Below are positions 1 to 8,455 of a stretch of DNA of 64,000 nucleotides, in pieces (the first letter of the stretch is position 1; every line of letters begins with the position of its first letter). Source of the stretch: DUML01 sp050949905 (GTDB taxonomy: Bacteria; Bacillota; Desulfitobacteriia; Desulfitobacteriales; Syntrophobotulaceae); contig JBMNGP010000015.1 of assembly GCA_050949905.1 (NCBI GenBank), positions 62,001 to 126,000 of the forward strand. Direction: 5' to 3'. The notes beneath the pieces were generated by a model that worked only from the letters and a program-made list of their open reading frames with translations, did no database searches and had not been told where the DNA came from. The translations under genes and the position numbers were made by a program.

Positions 1-234
1 CCTGTCATTTTCAGTACTAACTTCTTTAAGCTGTTTTTCAAGAGCTTTTTGACGGTCATCTTTAGCTTTAGGCATTGTCTTTACGGAGCCGTTTTTACGT
101 TGTTTACTTAACCAAGTATGAATAGTATTAGCCGATATTTCATGCCTGCGGGCTACCAGGGCAACGTTTCCTGTTTCCTGGCACTCTTTTATAAGTAATT
201 CCTTGAATTCATCGCTGTATTGCTTTTTTTTCAT
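1..234 (-). CDS. IS3-family transposase OrfA, partial (C-terminus outside window)
   Basis: This is the N-terminal 78 codons of a small helix-turn-helix protein running off the left edge. It begins MKKKQYSDEFKELLI and carries the typical OrfA HTH, in which VARRHEISANTIHTW (about residues 27-41) resembles the IS3/IS911 HTH_Tnp_1 family. A lysine-rich, probably coiled-coil stretch follows, as in OrfA proteins that partner OrfB. A G-rich Shine-Dalgarno lies about 9 bases upstream (rc of 243-247). OrfB and the other end of the element must lie left of the window, so activity cannot be judged. The element appears to have inserted into the neighbouring IS4-like transposase. Confidence 0.8.
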   Translation of the reverse strand, partial: MKKKQYSDEFKELLIKECQETGNVALVARRHEISANTIHTWLSKQRKNGSVKTMPKAKDDRQKALEKQLKEVSTENDR

Positions 235-300
235 GAAATCTACCCCCTATTACTATGTTAACGTATTACATGTACTTTCTCCAAATCTATTAGGGGGCTA
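1..300 (-). mobile_element. IS3-family element, right part only
   Basis: The visible end of an IS3-type element contains the OrfA start and its leader. The outer boundary is somewhere in about 291-320. There the downstream reading frame stops matching the IS4 family, just after a conserved Trp-Leu and before the Tyr-Arg-Glu signature. A 7-bp inverted repeat, CCCCCTA (243-249) and TAGGGGG (291-297), lies in the leader and overlaps the OrfA Shine-Dalgarno. Confidence 0.55.
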
Positions 301-1229
301 TATAGTAACCATTCTCTCCGGTTATTTCTATTCTGAACGAAGAGAATTTTAAGGGGTAAGCCTGAAGACGTTTGAACTCGGACTGAACCTAAAATGGTAG
401 CTTTGGAGTTTTTAGGAACAGAGGCATAAAGCTCACTTAAACTCAAGGATTTTCCTTCAACAAGGTAACGCTGTTTAAGTTCTTTGACCATCCCAATGAC
501 ATGCAGCTTTTGAGCCATTAGCTTTTGAATCAATGGTGCTTGTGTAAACCAACTATCCATCAGAACGTAATCTGCGGTGAATCCAGCCTTTATAGCCCGT
601 TCAAGCATTTGAACCACAGCATCCGGTTTATGGCTTAAGGCTTCAACACGCCGCTTATAGCCGATGGATCGTTTGTCTAAATCCTTCTTCATTTCGCAAA
701 GACGGTTTTTAGCCTTAGCAGAACTTAAGAGAGTAAAGTCAATAGGTACAAAGCTATAACCATCGGACCAACCCAGCGTGAGCAAGTTATAACCACGAAT
801 TAAGCGACCCGAAATATGGTCAAAGATCCTGGCTAAAAGTTCAACTTTCTTGCTTCTCTCTCGGTTCATTACCGAATCATCGACGATGAACACCCGGATA
901 CGTTTTGCGGAGGTGAGTTTTTCGAAGCGTTCTACGACCTGAAGGCTCAGCAGTTGATAGAACTTTCGCCAGTTATAGCGGGATTCATTAAGAAACCGGT
1001 AAATCACATCTTTACCTGGAAGAGATTCAGACCAATGTCCTTCAAGCAAACGGAATAAATTCCGGCCTTGAAAGACTAACTGAAAAATAATCTGGAATAC
1101 TGCAAAGCTTGAAACGCCATAGGTCTTACGAATTCCTGCTTTTCGAAGAAGTTGACTGATTTTAAGGGAAGAGAAAATTAAAGAAAAGTAATTATAATGC
1201 TGTTCAGACAGAGAGTTGTGTTGTATCAT
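258..1229 (-). pseudogene. IS4-family DDE transposase, C-terminally truncated
   Basis: This protein is homologous to the intact transposase at 16078-17460. Shared blocks include the first catalytic Asp in a DDS motif followed by NRERSKKVELLA, the GWSDG segment, LLSS, and the second catalytic region YVLMDSWFT. The frame stops after about 323 residues, where the intact relative has about 460. It lacks the third catalytic block (Y-x2-R-x3-E-x6-K), so it cannot be an active DDE enzyme. I start it at the ATG at 1229, which has GAAAGGTG nine bases upstream (1239-1246); the GTG at 1241 overlaps that Shine-Dalgarno. The truncation coincides with the start of the IS3 element. The lost C-terminal part may lie beyond the window. 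Confidence 0.85.
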
Positions 1230-1238
1230 TGAAGTACG

Positions 1239-1299
1239 CACCTTTCTGTTGGAATTATGGTTAGTTGGGTTACTTCCATTTTACCAACTTTGAAAGGTG
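1239..1299 (-). promoter_or_regulatory. Hairpin covering the Shine-Dalgarno of the IS4-like transposase
   Basis: CACCTTTC (1239-1246) pairs with GAAAGGTG (1292-1299), and the stem extends with GTTGG/CCAAC further in. On the minus-strand transcript the 3' arm is the transposase Shine-Dalgarno. A read-through transcript would therefore hide the ribosome binding site. This is inference from complementarity only. Confidence 0.5.
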
Positions 1300-1436
1300 T
1301 TTTCCTGTCAATAAACAAATTTATTTTGGCCAAACCCAGTCTGTGACTGGCTTAGAGCAAACTTTTGCTATGCGAAAGTTGAGTTATTTAAGTAAAGAAA
1401 AATTGGACACACTGAGTTGCAAGGAGAGTGATCATC

Positions 1437-2030
1437 TTGCAGCTTATTTATTTTACCTCTCTAACGCCTATGGAATATTTCCAATCGGGAAGGAATATTT
1501 CCATTCCCGAGCCCAAAGAATGCTTACATTCATCTTGTGGAATAAAGATCCCTCCTGAAAAGCATGGAGGTTATGAGAGAAATATTATTACCCTGGGCCA
1601 AACCTTCAAGATTTTTATACCTCGTTACTATTGCCCTTACTGTGGACATACATTTTCCTATTTGCCTTCTTTTTGCTTACCATATTTCCAGTATACTTTG
1701 GAACTTATTTTCCTAAACCTTTTTTGTCACTTTTTTAAGTTGTTACCTTTGCTTAGGGCGTTGATTCAAGCTGCTAACTTAAGCCTTAAAAGACAACATC
1801 GACAGTTCTATAGCCGTCGCTTTTTAAATAACCTAACTTTTATTCAGATAGGTCTAAGAAGCCTTGATCCTCGGATCAGATTTCCGGATGAGACAGATAG
1901 CGAGAAAGGAGCCCAAAAGATATTGGCTTTTGTACTCTCCGAATTCTCGCAAATCCAGACCTTCTCCACAAGGTTTTTCGCACAATCCAATCAATCTTTT
2001 ATGACTCCTTTGAAAACTATTTTAGCCTGA
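1437..2030 (+). CDS. DUF6431-type zinc-finger protein of a transposon
   Basis: A protein of about 198 residues that I place in the DUF6431 group from its pattern. A Cys pair near the N-terminus is followed by FIPRYYCPYCGHTFSYLPSF, with a CxxC, and then a long hydrophobic-aromatic helical segment. These proteins usually precede transposase genes, and here a DDE transposase follows 150 bases downstream. Their exact role is not known to me; the Cys pairs suggest metal binding. I chose TTG 1437 because AAGGAG (1421-1426) is ten bases upstream. The GTG at 1428 is too close, and ATG 1470 is an alternative. It could be slightly decayed, since the C-terminal half has no motif I recognise. Confidence 0.6.
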   Translation: MQLIYFTSLTPMEYFQSGRNISIPEPKECLHSSCGIKIPPEKHGGYERNIITLGQTFKIFIPRYYCPYCGHTFSYLPSFCLPYFQYTLELIFLNLFCHFFKLLPLLRALIQAANLSLKRQHRQFYSRRFLNNLTFIQIGLRSLDPRIRFPDETDSEKGAQKILAFVLSEFSQIQTFSTRFFAQSNQSFMTPLKTILA

Positions 2031-2145
2031 ATGATTGGATTTTATAACCAAAACCTTGAGAAAAGGAGAACCAACATAACTTTTGCGTGGGATTTGAGCT
2101 TTAACAGTGCTATTATTCATAAATAGGAATGTTTAACCGGTTAGA

Positions 2146-2178
2146 CCTTCCATTTTAAAGAATATCCAAGATGGAAGG
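2146..2178 (+). promoter_or_regulatory. Hairpin covering the Shine-Dalgarno of the DDE transposase
   Basis: CCTTCCAT (2146-2153) is the perfect complement of ATGGAAGG (2171-2178). GGAAGG is the likely ribosome binding site for the TTG start at 2187. The arms are 17 bases apart. Confidence 0.5.
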
Positions 2179-2186
2179 TGATACAT

Positions 2187-3572
2187 TTGACGCTTTCGGA
2201 AAAAGACCGAGAAAATATTGCTTTGAAGCGTTTTTCTCTTATTGCTCCTGTACTAAACGGCCAGGTGGAAAACCAAAAAGAGTATTTTGAGACCCTTTGC
2301 CTTAAACCTATTGAAATGCCACATTACGGTTTTAAAACTTATTCCCCTAAGACCTTATATGCTTGGCTTCATGACTATCGTAAGGGTGGTATTGAATCTT
2401 TAAAACCGGGGTACCGTTCGGATCGGGGGAAAAGCCGAAATGTTGATCCCCTGGTTGCCGAAAAGATTAGGGAAAAAAGAGCTGCTTTGCCTAGAATAAC
2501 CAGCATTTTGCTTTATGAAGAACTGGTTAAAGACGGTGTTATTCTGCCGGAAAAGTTATCTTTAGCAACTTTTTACCGTTTTTTAGCTGCTAATCCGGAT
2601 CTCTCCCGAGGCAGATATCCGGATGATTCTAAAGAATCTAAAGAAAAAGAGCTTAAGCGTTTTTCTCGTCAATTTGTTAATGAGTTATGGCAAACGGACG
2701 TGATGTTTGGGCCGTATATTAAAATCGGCAGATCTAAGAAACAGACTTATTTGTTCGCGTTTATTGATGATGCTTCCCGCCTTATTACCCATGCAGAGTT
2801 TTTTCTTAATCAGAACTTTACAGCCCTAAGAGTAGCTTTAAAAGAGGCTATTTTAAAACGTGGAATCCCGAAGATGATCTACACAGATAACGGCAAGATT
2901 TACAGGAATGGTCAATTAGCAATGATGACAGCCGGTCTTGGCTGTTCTCTTATTCATACTGAACCCTTTACTCCCACATCTAAAGGTAAAATTGAAAGGT
3001 TTTTCCATACTGTTCGTTTACGATTTTTGTCCAAGCTTGATCCTACTAAACTGCTAAGTTTAGATGAACTAAACCTTAAGTTTTGGCAGTGGTTAGAGGA
3101 AGATTACCAGCGCAAATCCCATAGTGCTTTAAATATGAGTCCCTTGGATTTCTTTATGTCTCAGGCAAGTCAGATTAAGATATTTTCTTCACCTGATGAC
3201 TTAGAAGAGTATTTACTTTTAAGGGTTAGTCGTAAAGTGGGGCATGATGCCACTTTATCCATGAACAATATTCTCTATGAGACAGACCAGAATCTGGCTA
3301 ACTCCCGTGTAGAAGTACGTTATGATCCCCAGTGGTTACTTTCTTCGGCTAAAGCTTTACCTTTATACAAAGATGGTCATAAGATTGGTGAAGCCCGTCA
3401 GGTCAATTTTTGTGAAAACGCGGCGCTTAAGCGCAAAGGCCCCGGTCGTCCCCCTCTGAAAAATTCTCATAAAGATTTTAAAGAATTTGAAACCAAAGTT
3501 CCTTCTCTCTCTAGTTCCTCAACTATATCTTTCACTAATATTTTGCAAATAGACAATGGAGATGAAAAGTGA
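2187..3572 (+). CDS. DDE (rve-type) transposase, TniA/Mu-like
   Basis: About 461 residues. An N-terminal helix-turn-helix region (about 1-140) leads into an integrase core. The catalytic triad is visible: Asp in LWQTDVMFG (about residue 170), Asp in IYTDNG (about 233) and Glu in GKIERFF (about 269). A Mu-type C-terminal beta domain and a basic GRPPL tail follow. TTG 2187 has GGAAGG eight bases upstream; GTG 2178 overlaps that site. The stop codon overlaps the ATG of the next gene (TGATG), so it is translationally coupled to an AAA ATPase, as in TniA/TniB and other two-component transposons. The frame is intact, but its ATPase partner is broken, so transposition is probably impaired. Confidence 0.8.
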   Translation: MTLSEKDRENIALKRFSLIAPVLNGQVENQKEYFETLCLKPIEMPHYGFKTYSPKTLYAWLHDYRKGGIESLKPGYRSDRGKSRNVDPLVAEKIREKRAALPRITSILLYEELVKDGVILPEKLSLATFYRFLAANPDLSRGRYPDDSKESKEKELKRFSRQFVNELWQTDVMFGPYIKIGRSKKQTYLFAFIDDASRLITHAEFFLNQNFTALRVALKEAILKRGIPKMIYTDNGKIYRNGQLAMMTAGLGCSLIHTEPFTPTSKGKIERFFHTVRLRFLSKLDPTKLLSLDELNLKFWQWLEEDYQRKSHSALNMSPLDFFMSQASQIKIFSSPDDLEEYLLLRVSRKVGHDATLSMNNILYETDQNLANSRVEVRYDPQWLLSSAKALPLYKDGHKIGEARQVNFCENAALKRKGPGRPPLKNSHKDFKEFETKVPSLSSSSTISFTNILQIDNGDEK

Positions 3573-3907
3573 TGTTTTTGCATTTTTTCGGTTTGAAGTT
3601 TAATCCTTTTACGAAAGAGATTCCCGCAGAACAGCTTTTCTTAAGCCAGGATTTTAAAGAACTTGACTCCAGGCTCAAATACCTTCAGTCTACACGGGGC
3701 ATTGGTCTTGTTGCCGGCGAGCCTGGGACAGGAAAATCTACAGCTTTACGCAAGTATGTTAAAGAGTTAAACCCTGCGCCCTATATAAACCAACTTATTT
3801 TTCTCTAGCTACAGTTACTGTACTGGAGTTCTACCAAGGGCTTGCTTTGGAGTTAGGTGAAGAACCTAAACACAAAAAGGTTCATTTGTTCCACCAAATT
3901 CAAAACG
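3572..3907 (+). pseudogene. TniB/ExeA-like AAA ATPase, N-terminal part (split)
   Basis: The N-terminal part of an AAA ATPase that would assist the upstream transposase. The Walker A GEPGTGKST is at about residues 49-57. A TA dinucleotide insertion in TATATA (3782-3787) shifts the frame after NPAPY. Reading on in the shifted frame gives YFSLATVTVLEFYQGLA, typical of this family, up to 3907, where an IS21 element interrupts it. The gene resumes at 7774. Removing the element and one copy of its target duplication restores ...HQIQN-AISNLYYERR... without a seam. The gene is therefore doubly inactivated. Confidence 0.85.
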
Positions 3908-4048
3908 TGTTTATGGCAAAATAAAATTGTAGCACTTCGGAAGTAGAAAAATATAGCAGTTAAATGGAAAAACCATTGCCAGCACCCCTCAAATACAATA
4001 CCCTTTGAGTTGCAAAGCTTAAAGGGGGTAAAGAAAGGAATGTTGACA

Positions 4049-5552
4049 ATGGAACAAATCAATAATATCAGATACCTGTTTAAATATAAAGGGAAAAGCC
4101 TGCGCAGCATTTCCTCGGAAACAGGTCACCACTTTAATACCGTTAAAAAATATGTAGAAAAGGAAAACTTTAATTTGGAACTGCCACCAGCCAAATCTAA
4201 ACCCCGTAAGTTGGCTCCATATACTGATTTGATTGATTCCTGGCTAATTGCAGATCTTAATGCCAAACCGAAGCAAAGACACACAGCACAAAGAGTATAT
4301 AATCGCTTAAAAGAGCAATTCCCAGAGTTTGATGTCTCTGACCGGTCCGTGAGGGCTTATGTATCAAAGCGTAAGAAAGAGATTGGATTAACAAGTAATG
4401 GTTATTTGCCTCTTGATCATCCTCCGGGAGAAGCTCAGCTAGACTTCGGTTCAGCTCAGTTCATTGAAAAGGGAGTTTTATACAACGGATATTACCTTAA
4501 CCTATCTTTTCCTTATAGCAACGGAGGCTATCTCCAGTTATTCAAAGCCGAGAACCAAGAGTGCTTACTGGAAGGGTTGAAGAACATCTTCGAGTATATG
4601 GGGAAAGTTCCTACCCATATTTGGTTTGACAATATGTCTACCGTAGTAAAAAACATACGTAAAAATGGTGAAAGAGATGTCACTCAAGGGTTTAACAGGT
4701 TCATGCTCCACTACAATTTCCGAAGCAACTACTGTAATCCAAACAGTGGGCATGAGAAGGGGCATGTTGAGGTTAAAGTAGGTTACCATCGAAGAAACTT
4801 CCTCGTGCCGATTCCGGAATTTGAAGATCTGCAAGATTACAACAGAGAATTACTTAAAATGTGCGATAAAGATATGCAGCGCAAACACTACAAGAAAAAG
4901 AAATTAATCTGTACTCTTTTTGCTGAAGACAAAGCTGCTATGGATAACCTTCCGGAAGTTGCTTTTGAAGTGTATAGATTAGAGCCGGTAAAAGCAGATA
5001 AATATGGGAAAATTCGTTTTGACAACAAACTCTATTCATCTTCCCCGAGATATGCTAACCAAGAATTATGGCTTAAAGTAGGGGCCGATATTATAGAAAT
5101 CATGAATAAAGACTACCAGGTAATAGTAAAACACTCTAGGTTATATGGAGAGCAAAAAGAATCAATGATTTGGGGACCATACCTGAATCTTATGGCTAAA
5201 AGGCCGACGGCACTAAAATATACTGGTTTTTTTCAAAGAACTGCCATCTACAATTCAAGACTATTTTAATAAATGTGATTACACAGAAAAGAAAAGGTCA
5301 CTTAAGCTTTTGTCATCAATTCTTCAAGATCAAGATATGGCAACTGCGGAAAAAGCTTTTGCTGAATCTTTAAGGCGGAATCTAATAAATACTGACAGTT
5401 TACAAGCTATTTATAACCATCAAAATTCTAACCTTCCGGAAAATAACTTTTTCAAGCTGCCTAGTAACCTTCCGGAAGTTCAGAAGTATAACCCAGACTT
5501 ACATGTCTATGATCTCCTGATTAAGGAAGGTGATCAGGCATGCAAGCATTGA
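4049..5552 (+). pseudogene. istA: IS21 transposase IstA with a +1 frameshift
   Basis: IS21 transposase of about 500 residues. The N-terminal HTH is GKSLRSISSETGHHFNTVKK. The DDE core has Asp in QLDFGSAQF, Asp in WFDNMSTVV and Glu in GHEKGHVEVK. The reading frame breaks at a run of seven T (5227-5233); with six T the frame continues as GFFKELPSTIQDYF and runs to the stop at 5552. The ATG at 4049 has GAAAGGA eight bases upstream, better placed than ATG 4040. The last 13 bases overlap istB. The homopolymer shift could be a real mutation, a sequencing slip, or slippage-expressed; I favour one of the first two because IS21 normally encodes an unbroken IstA. Confidence 0.85.
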
Positions 5553-5761
5553 TTAAAGAATACTGTAAGACCTTAAAGATCGGCCGCACATTCTACCTGG
5601 ATTACAAAGATATTGAGGCTGTTTCCAACGAAGAGTTTCTTCTTAAGCTTTTAAAGCGGGAACTTGCTCAAAGGGAAATCTCCCGCAAAAAAAGACTCCT
5701 TAAAAGTGCCGGATTTGATGTTGTTAAAACCTTTCAGGATTATAGCTTTGAGTATATAGAC
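5540..5761 (+). pseudogene. istB: IS21 helper ATPase IstB, N-terminal fragment
   Basis: The first 74 residues of IstB, the AAA+ target-selection partner of IstA. It starts MQALIKEYCKTLKIGR with GGAAGGTG upstream, and contains the KRELAQREISRKKRLLKSAGF segment typical of IstB before the ATPase core. The frame continues to EYID and is then interrupted at 5762 by the IS256-family element. The rest of the gene lies at 7203-7703. Confidence 0.85.
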
Positions 5762-5826
5762 AGGTACTGTCAATAATCTTTCGCAAATTTGTTTTTCTGC
5801 TTGGTAATTTTTCTTGTATATCTTTA

Positions 5827-5874
5827 TCTCTTAGTAGACTGGCCATGGGGCCCCATGGCCAGTCTACTAAGAGA
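5827..5874. repeat. 48-bp perfect palindrome without a loop
   Basis: 24 bases read the same on both strands, centred on GGGG/CCCC at 5850/5851 with outer sequence TCTCTTAGTAGACTGG. It sits between the IS256 transposase stop (5885) and the element end. No T-run follows on either strand, so it is not a textbook terminator. In RNA it would form a near-maximal-strength stem in either direction. Confidence 0.9.
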
Positions 5875-5884
5875 GGGTCGCACA

Positions 5885-7077
5885 TTAACCTGCTATAATA
5901 CTGTTTTCTTTGTTCATTTCCTCAAGGTGTCTCATACTCATATACATTTTTGTGCCCCAGGCTTTACTTGGCTACATACCGCAACCGAGCGCAGACAAGC
6001 ATTAATGCTGAATGCCCATCAGGAAAAGTGCCAACTACCCTGGTTCTTCTGCGGATTTCCCGGTTTAATCTTTCGATGACGTTATTGCTGCGAAGTTTAG
6101 TCCAGTGTGCTTGTGGAAAGTCCATATATGTCAGTGTTTCGAGAATGCTGTCTTCAACTTTTTTCGCTGCTTCTTTCAGTTTCATGTCCCGAAGCTTAGC
6201 TACAACCGCTGTTGCCTTCTCTTTAGCTGCTTCTTTATCCTCCTGGGCATGGATCGCTTTTAGCATTGCCGCTACTTCTTTCATCTTGGAGCGAGGTGTT
6301 ACTGAGAAGACATTCCGGTAAAAATGAACAGTACAGCGTTGGAATTTGGCTTCCGGAAATGTTTCGTTCACTGCTTCCAATAAGCCCAGACATTTATCCC
6401 CGATAAATAACTGGGTTCCGGATAAGCCACGTTCCTTTAAGCTTTTCATGAATTCCAGCCAGCTTGTTTTATCTTCCTTCATTCCTTCAGAAGCGCCTAT
6501 TACTTCTCTGTAACCATCTTCATTGACAGCCCATAGCAATTAGGATCGCAACGTTTTCGTATTCTCCACCCCAATTACGTTTAAGGTAAATCCCATCGAG
6601 ATAGACATAGGGATATTTTCTTTGTAGAGGGCGATTGCGCCAAGTATCGATGTGGCCATAGACTTTCTGGTTTAACTTGCTGACCGTTCCGGCCGATACT
6701 TTTGTGCCCCAGAGTGCCTCAGTTATATCTTCTACTCGCCGGACTGAAACACCAGCTAAATACATTTCGATTAGAGCTTCTTCTACAGAGCTTTCACGCC
6801 GCCGGTAGCGCTCTATGATTGCAGTTTCAAAGGCGACACCTTTCAGTTTAGGCACTTTCAGCTTCACCTCTCCGGAAGTGGTCGTTAACTTCCTCTCATA
6901 GTGGCCGGAACGATATCCTTTTCGTTCTTTTGTACGTTCATACCTACCGGCATTTGTGAGCTCTGCTGCTTCCTGATCCAAAAGGTTATTTAGTGTTTCC
7001 TCCACACTTTGACGTACCAATTCTTTAAGCTCTTGCTTTATTGCTCCTTCATTTAAGTGTATAATTTTATCAGACAT
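5885..7077 (-). pseudogene. IS256-family (Mutator) transposase with two +1 frameshifts
   Basis: About 397 codons once repaired, the normal family length. The N-terminal part has the Mutator signature and the first catalytic Asp in YVYLDGIYLK. The central part has FIGDKCLGLLEAV and RCTVHFYRNV, and the end has ERLNREIRRRTRVVGTFP with the catalytic Glu. An extra base at 6528 shifts the frame after ILIAMG. A second extra base at 5968/5969 shifts it after RLRYVA; the repaired tail reads SKAWGTKMYMSMRHLEEM and stops at 5885. The start at 7077 has GGAGGAG upstream. With both shifts the protein is inactive unless these are sequence errors. Confidence 0.88.
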
Positions 7078-7202
7078 ATTCGCAGCTCCTCCTGGTTTTG
7101 ATTGGTGTGGTAACCTTATCTTACCAAGCAGTTGCGTTTATGTCTTTATTCATAAACACTTATTTATGAATTTGCGAAATTAATGATACCTTATCTATAG
7201 AC

Positions 7203-7703
7203 ATTCCGAAAACAATAAGTCTGGAAGACCTTAAAAATGCTCACTTTATTAAAAACAAGGAGAATCTTATCCTGTATGGCCCTGTAGGAACCGGCAAAAC
7301 TCACCTAGCAACGGCTATTGGAGTTGAAGCCTGCAACCAAGGTAAAACCGTCAAATTCTTTCGTACAGCAGCTCTTGTTAACCAACTATCCGAGGCCAAA
7401 GCTTCCGGCACATTAAACAAATATATGCGTCAGATCCAAAAGTGCGATCTTTTGATCTGTGATGAATGGGGCTATGTACCTTTTGAAAAAGGAGGTGCCC
7501 AATTACTTTTCCAAGTAATCTCAGAGTGTTACGAGAAACGCAGCGTCATTATTACCACTAACCTTGAGTTCAGCCGTTGGAACGGCATATTCTTCGATGA
7601 GAAAATGACCAGTGCTATAATAGACCGTCTTATTCATCACAGCCACCTGCTCGTATTTAACGGTCCAAGCTACCGACTAACCCATTCAACCATTAATTTC
7701 TAA
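7203..7703 (+). pseudogene. istB: IS21 helper ATPase IstB, C-terminal fragment
   Basis: The continuation of istB after the IS256 insertion. It resumes IPKTISLEDL, then the Walker A GPVGTGKTHLA, Walker B LLICDEWGYV, the sensor-like VIITTNLEFSRW, and ends RLTHSTINF. The frame is intact from 7203 to the stop. No start codon or Shine-Dalgarno precedes the Walker A, so this piece is unlikely to be made as a working protein. Joined to 5540-5761 it gives an ordinary IstB of about 240 residues. Confidence 0.88.
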
Positions 7704-7773
7704 ATATGGAAACAGGGGTGCTACATATTTAACTTCCGGAATGCTATATTTTTTACTTGCCAAAAACAAAACG

Positions 7774-8240
7774 CTATTTCCAATTTATATTATGAACGCC
7801 GGATTACTCCAGTCATTATCCTGGATGAAGTTCACTTAACTTCTAATAAAGTTCTTGAAGATTTAAGGTTAATCTTTAATTTTGAAATGGATTCACAAAA
7901 TCCATTTATTCTAATACTGGCTGGACAACCCTTAATACGCAGTAAGCTAACTTTAAGTATTAATAATCCTCTTAGACAACGGCTTATGGTTAAACATGTT
8001 ATGCGAGGTCTACATTCTGAAGAGTTAGGAAACTTTTTAACAAGCCGTCTTAAGATTGCGGGTGTGCACGAAGAAGTCTTTACTCCTTTAGCTCTTGATG
8101 CTATTTATGCTATTACTAATGGCTTCCCCCGCTTGGTGAATAGTTTAGCTACTGCTTGTTTGCTTTCAGCCTGTGAAAAGAAGGTAAGGTTAATCGATGA
8201 AGAAATTGTTTACCTTGCTCAGGCTGAACTTAATATTTAA
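7774..8240 (+). pseudogene. TniB/ExeA-like AAA ATPase, C-terminal part (split)
   Basis: The downstream part of the ATPase begun at 3572. It contains the Walker B VIILDEVHL, an ILAGQP sensor segment, LRQRLMVKHVMRGL (arginine-finger-like region), and the C-terminal lid NGFPRLVNSLATACL typical of ExeA/TniB proteins. It reads open from the IS21 target duplication to its stop at 8240. The RIT element begins 30 bases further on. Confidence 0.85.
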
Positions 8241-8396
8241 CTTAGGGCTCTTTCTTATTAGGAGGATAGGGCATATTCCGTTTTTTAATGTATTCCGATT
8301 ATTTTTCAAACCATGCTGAGTATTTTGTAGATTCCATACCATCACTATCCTTTCGATTAAAAGAATCGGAATACTGTATTCAACATTTTGTTTATT

Positions 8397-8448
8397 CCTC
8401 CATAATAGAGACGTCTGGCGGTCAACCAAGACGAATCTATTATGGAGG
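8397..8448 (+). promoter_or_regulatory. Hairpin covering the ritA Shine-Dalgarno
   Basis: CCTCCATAATAGA (8397-8409) is the exact reverse complement of TCTATTATGGAGG (8436-8448), a 13-bp stem with a 26-base loop. GGAGG at its 3' foot is the ritA Shine-Dalgarno, seven bases before ATG 8456. Transcripts entering from outside would fold and block translation. Confidence 0.65.
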
Positions 8449-8455
8449 TTTTTCT

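Larger units (their letters stand above)
5762..7195 (-). mobile_element. IS256-family element
   Basis: An element of about 1.43 kb lying inside istB. TATAGAC occurs at both flanks (5755-5761 and 7196-7202) and is the probable target duplication. IS256 duplications are usually 8-9 bp and the eighth base differs here (A versus C). The ends share the inward motif TTTCGCAAATT, near 5780 and 7170. Removing the element plus one TATAGAC restores istB in frame. It holds one transposase gene on the minus strand and a 48-bp perfect palindrome behind it. Confidence 0.8.
3908..7768 (+). mobile_element. IS21-family element, itself carrying an IS256-family insertion
   Basis: The ends are inverted: the left starts TGTTTATGGCAAAATAAAAT and the right, read inward, starts TGTTTTTGGCAAGTAAAAAA, with a shared TAGCA after that. 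A 5-bp target duplication AAACG flanks it (3903-3907 and 7769-7773). It carries istA and istB in the usual order, with istB starting inside the end of istA. Without the inner element it would be about 2.4 kb, normal for the family. The inserted position is the AAA ATPase gene. Confidence 0.88.

Noticed and set aside
1265..1558. Open frame overlapping the DUF6431 gene
   Set aside because: Different frame, no family pattern; the DUF6431 frame has the CxxC motif and a better ribosome site.
5789..6321. Plus-strand frames across the IS256 element
   Set aside because: They lie antisense to the transposase, whose repaired frame explains the DNA.
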